Shown: in pieces, positions 23,201-25,062 of the stretch
Numbering within the stretch: the first letter of the stretch is position 1
How the letters are laid out: each line of letters starts with the position of its first letter
From: DSOS01 sp035286585
Lineage (GTDB): Bacteria; Chloroflexota; Anaerolineae; Anaerolineales; UBA4823
DNA length: 25,062 bases
Reading direction: 5' to 3'
Assembly (NCBI GenBank): GCA_035286585.1
Contig: DATEDC010000102.1
Location: 1 to 25,062 of the forward strand
The notes under the pieces: generated by a model
Told to the model about the DNA's origin: nothing
The model's input: the letters and a program-made list of their open reading frames with translations, nothing else
Databases searched by the model: none
Program-made: the position numbers and the translations under genes

Positions 23201-23603
23201 GGCGATCTTGCCTGCACCGGTGGGCTTATCTCTCGAAGACACCGCTCCCGTCCGGGTAGAGGCGACTGAGACGCAACCTGTCAGGCTGCCAATGCCCAAG
23301 ATGGATCAGGCGCTACCGCAAGCGCAAAAATCTGTCCCCCAGGCCGAGGCGAAGACAGAGCAGCTTCAAACCTGGCTGGCTGAGGGCATCCGGCTAGTGA
23401 GGAGAGGCGAGCTGGGACGCGGCGCGGAGACGCTGCGCAAGGTGGTGGAGGTCGATGCCCAAAACGCAACCGCCTGGATGTGGCTGGGCTGGGCAGCTGC
23501 CAAATCTGGCGACCTCAAGCTGGCGGGGCGCTGCTTCCGCCAAGCCAGGGAGCTTGGGCACCCGCGCGCGGAGCAGGCTCTTGCCTGGCTGCACAGGATT
23601 TAA
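20283..23603 (+). CDS. single-pass protein: extracytoplasmic PD40/TolB-like propeller, carboxypeptidase-regulatory-like domain, cytoplasmic TPR tail
   Basis: A protein of about 1106 residues. A signal peptide (MFKRPRMAIILLGCLVAGG, cleaved near GSAQA) leads into some 11 or more PD40/WD40-like blades, seen as repeats of W-S-P-D-G: RWSPDGSLLAF, TWSPDGRKIVY, QWSADGKWLKF, SWSPDGSRVVF, WSPNEDRLAM and GWSPDGRLLAI. Residues ~819-900 form a carboxypeptidase-regulatory/Cna-B-like fold (LSGQVRGRGNRPLKGATLLL, DGSFTISGLRPGEYTL). A Pro/Glu/Gly-rich stretch, a transmembrane helix (~938-963) and seven arginines follow. The last ~80 residues are TPR-like (GAETLRKVVEVDAQNATAWM, AGRCFRQARELGHPRAEQAL). A sensor or scaffold role is inferred; no catalytic residues are seen. 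The ATG at 20283 follows AGGTGG; the frame is open to a TTG at 20220. It ends 2 nt from the convergent MFS gene. Confidence 0.85.
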   Translation: MFKRPRMAIILLGCLVAGGFSPPGLQIPRGSAQAPLAIEGQIAYVATDGNLWVLRQGESIPLPITSDANPERVYLSPRWSPDGSLLAFCRQAGGEGGRAGLYFARTGEWQPFLLVEDIYCTDWPEGSFTWSPDGRKIVYARNFASNPQPGGAIWQAYYGLWSVDLLTNEVSELVPPSGGNPLIHPQWSADGKWLKFYEVAYIEGLGVLHTWEVGTGRLVNWLGLGADIFPGFSSWSPDGSRVVFDVVSYAGFPGAGLYSANPDGSDIQKLFAKSSQVATQPLLSPRGDRIAFLLNEYGRSTNTLVLITPDGEASQDIASSDSGLLALDWSPAGNQLLYAIQAGEAADVVILDVDSGAQNVLAQSSLHQADWGPYSAGSTAREALSPQTIADVTYKPSLMIYLAEDYRLVLFDPAKGRQVDLSPPMTIGAYQASPSRQGLVYRDRWLWLSFEPGGSLSVQGALLPSAPAQGQISWSPNEDRLAMRDAQGRVWLAARSGAYVEIPGAASLPGWSFDGQWLSYCNAENALWVVGPGSPPKQIAVNVECPARWSSRGYNLAYTVNGGESAAPQVFVYDPPAAAGTFVAEGARLIGWSPDGRLLAIARPDATPGRRIVFSVEPHSGKQLLVGRFLQNEAGMANWLSQSGSYLFGPFRLTPDLSSASRVADAVFATTPQSLRMLVGIGTSNLITLSCLEPFSGQAVRLTTANLAGYQAGLLAGIWANLSSDGEWAAFYVYDGGRYQARLSRCDGTAQAPLSDPVSAVPGEFSANGLWYLERQVAAGASKLVIHDLTQNITQTLSTADHKLGLWLKALQPIPPGGYTLSGQVRGRGNRPLKGATLLLDGLPAAISGEDGSFTISGLRPGEYTLSPLSDEYYFEPSDEFVRLPAEEVEFEFSGSPIEAGVPPEGGQPEEVPGEAAEDVTDQGEALPGGPGIIPTNPFILIPWICGGGLVLFVFLFFAAVIGLVRRRRRRRAAILPAPVGLSLEDTAPVRVEATETQPVRLPMPKMDQALPQAQKSVPQAEAKTEQLQTWLAEGIRLVRRGELGRGAETLRKVVEVDAQNATAWMWLGWAAAKSGDLKLAGRCFRQARELGHPRAEQALAWLHRI

Positions 23604-23605
23604 TC

Positions 23606-24898
23606 TTAAATCACGTCCGGTAGCTCGTCTTCCAGCAAGCGCAAACTCGGGTTGGCGTAAGCCAAGCCGCAGGCTGCCAGCAGGCACAAACCGGAGAGCA
23701 CAAACCCCAGACCTATGCCTCGACCGGGACCACTTCCCAGCAGGCTGCCAGCCAGACCAGCTCCCAGGCTGCCATCGACTGCCATCAGCGGCTCCAACAG
23801 CCGGTCGGCCAGCGGTCCCGCCAGGAAGAAGGCGAGCGGCATGATGGAGCGCGAGATCATGCTGCGGATGGCAAACACCCGTCCCTGCACCTGCGGAGCA
23901 ACTTTGCTCTGGAAGATCGCCTGGCTCGGACCGGAAGCCAGAGGGACGCTGAAGAGCATGACGAACATACCAAAACCAATGAGCACGACCAGGTGCGAAA
24001 CCCCAGTCAAAGCGAGTCCAACTCCTGCCAGAGCGATAAAGCCGATCACTGCGGGAACCTTGCGCCCTTTAGGCCCACCCCAGGCGCTCAGCAGCAGGCT
24101 GCCGGAGAGCAGCCCCAATCCGACCGCCATCTGAACCAGTCCGTACTCACGCGCAGTATAGCGAGAAAGCACCAGCGGGCCGAGCAGCACAGTCGAGAAA
24201 TTCAAGAAGAAATTCACCAGAGCGTAGAACCACAGCAGCCCGAATAAGCCGCGGCGAGCGCGCAGATAGCGCCAACCGTAGAGAGCGTCCTGCCAGACCT
24301 TGCCTTTTGGATTGATTTGTGTCTCTGCTTCTGCCAGTTTCGGCTGGGGGATACGCACTGCCAGCAATGCGCCGATGGCGAAAAAATAGGTAATGAAATC
24401 GATGAGGATGACGCCACGCAGCCCGATGGCGACGAACAAAAATCCGGCTGCCAGTGGGGTGAGCAACGATTCCAGGGCCTGGCTCAGATTGCTCATACCA
24501 GAAGCGCGGGTCAGCTCACTTTTCGGCACCAGCATAGTGATCGAGGCGGTATAGGCAGGCTCCTGGAAAGCCGAGAAGCAAGAGCCAATCACCGCGATCA
24601 GGTAGATCATCCAAATCTGCAGATTGCCGCCCAGTAGCAGCAAAAAAGCGCCCAGCGTTACCAGGGCGTTGCCCGTGTCGGAGAGCAGCATAACCAGGCG
24701 TCTGTTCCAGCGGTCAGCCAGGGAGCCGGCCAGAGGGGAGAGCAGCAGGCGCGGAAAGCTGGCGAACAGCACCGTCAGGGCGAACGGTGTAGCCTTGCCA
24801 GTCTGGTCGAAGATCCATACGCCTAAGGCAAAGGCAGTTAAACCCGATCCGAGCATCGAGATCAACTGCCCGACCCAGAGGATAAAAAATGTGCGCAT
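23606..24898 (-). CDS. MFS transporter (MFS_3 / macrolide-efflux-like)
   Basis: A 430-residue major facilitator superfamily protein with about 12 hydrophobic helices. It resembles the MFS_3 branch that includes enterobactin exporter EntS and Mef-type macrolide efflux pumps. Marks are the N-terminal FFILWVGQLISMLGSGLTAF, the loop 2-3 motif GSLADRWNRRLVMLL (motif A-like), AFQEPAYTASITMLVPKSEL after helix 4, and the C-half counterpart KVAPQVQGRVFAIRSMI. It probably exports a drug or small metabolite using the proton gradient; the substrate is unknown. No Shine-Dalgarno stands out before the ATG. The gene upstream on the same strand ends only 23 nt away, so the two may share an mRNA. Its 3' end nearly touches that of the propeller-TPR gene. 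Confidence 0.92.
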   Translation of the reverse strand: MRTFFILWVGQLISMLGSGLTAFALGVWIFDQTGKATPFALTVLFASFPRLLLSPLAGSLADRWNRRLVMLLSDTGNALVTLGAFLLLLGGNLQIWMIYLIAVIGSCFSAFQEPAYTASITMLVPKSELTRASGMSNLSQALESLLTPLAAGFLFVAIGLRGVILIDFITYFFAIGALLAVRIPQPKLAEAETQINPKGKVWQDALYGWRYLRARRGLFGLLWFYALVNFFLNFSTVLLGPLVLSRYTAREYGLVQMAVGLGLLSGSLLLSAWGGPKGRKVPAVIGFIALAGVGLALTGVSHLVVLIGFGMFVMLFSVPLASGPSQAIFQSKVAPQVQGRVFAIRSMISRSIMPLAFFLAGPLADRLLEPLMAVDGSLGAGLAGSLLGSGPGRGIGLGFVLSGLCLLAACGLAYANPSLRLLEDELPDVI

Positions 24899-24921
24899 GC
24901 TGTCAGGTTGCTCGAACAGCT

Positions 24922-25062
24922 CTACGGGTAAAAACGGTACCTGCCCCCTTTCTTGCGGCGGGAAGTGTAAAACCCCCGGCGAGCCAGCTCGCCGGCATAA
25001 TGCTCACCCAACGTGCTGGCATTTGCCCTCGCCCAATCGCTCAGGCGGGTCTCTCCAACGGG
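24922..25062 (-). CDS. 3' end of an unidentified gene (partial)
   Basis: A minus-strand open frame enters from the right edge and stops with TAG at 24924-24922, giving the last 46 residues of a protein. The visible part includes TRLSDWARANASTLGEHYAG and then GFYTSRRKKGGRYRFYP. The basic, aromatic tail could suit nucleic-acid binding, but I do not recognise the family. It lies 23 nt upstream of the MFS gene on the same strand. Codon use and base composition look like the neighbours, which supports it being coding; the shortness leaves doubt. Confidence 0.55.
   Translation of the reverse strand, partial: PVGETRLSDWARANASTLGEHYAGELARRGFYTSRRKKGGRYRFYP

Noticed and set aside
1..25062. CRISPR arrays, tRNA/rRNA genes, insertion sequences
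   Set aside because: No regularly spaced direct repeats, no cloverleaf-like or rRNA sequence in the gaps, and no transposase or terminal inverted repeats were found by reading.

Overview
The window looks like chromosomal DNA of a GC-rich bacterium, most likely a member of the Chloroflexota (class Anaerolineae or a relative). This is inferred from content, not from a search. The clues are a lipoprotein with a Thr/Pro linker and a four-tryptophan (NBR1-type) Ig domain, a fused MoaD-MoaE, a fabF-rnc-smc housekeeping run, a very large KAP NTPase, and several genes whose start codon sits 6-7 nt after a TATAAT-like box with no Shine-Dalgarno. No rRNA, tRNA, insertion sequence, integrase or CRISPR array was seen, and no gene-free gap exceeds 300 bases.

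Left part (1-5420, all on the minus strand): in order of transcription, an amidase-signature hydrolase, an isoprenylcysteine-methyltransferase-like membrane enzyme, a decayed DUF1801 gene, a hotdog thioesterase, the SRP receptor ftsY, a small membrane protein, a TfoX N-terminal-domain protein and a DinB-like four-helix protein. FtsY is the essential gene here; the rest are small accessory enzymes.

Middle part (5486-15252, plus strand): moaC and a moaD-moaE fusion (molybdenum cofactor synthesis), a threonine-synthase-like PLP enzyme, fabF (fatty-acid elongation), rnc (RNase III), smc (chromosome condensation) and a secreted lipoprotein. The fabF-rnc-smc run resembles the common bacterial acpP/fabF-rnc-smc-ftsY cluster, but ftsY lies separately about 7 kb away on the other strand.

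Right part (15272-25062) is the most unusual. Two transcription units diverge from about 19.5 kb. Leftward run ppk2 (polyphosphate kinase 2) and, 3 nt after its stop, a 1108-residue protein that joins a membrane-anchored KAP P-loop NTPase to a C-terminal CHAT (caspase/separase-like) domain. That CHAT domain appears to have lost both catalytic residues. Rightward run a lone phage/eCIS-type tail-tube protein (gp19 family) and a large single-pass protein with an extracytoplasmic WD40/PD40 propeller and a cytoplasmic TPR-like tail. No sheath, baseplate or AAA tail gene accompanies the tube protein. The KAP-pseudoCHAT/PPK2 unit with its divergent tube and propeller-TPR genes is the best candidate for an undescribed system, possibly a conflict or signalling module; this is a hypothesis from architecture only. 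The window ends with a convergent MFS exporter and the 3' end of one further gene.
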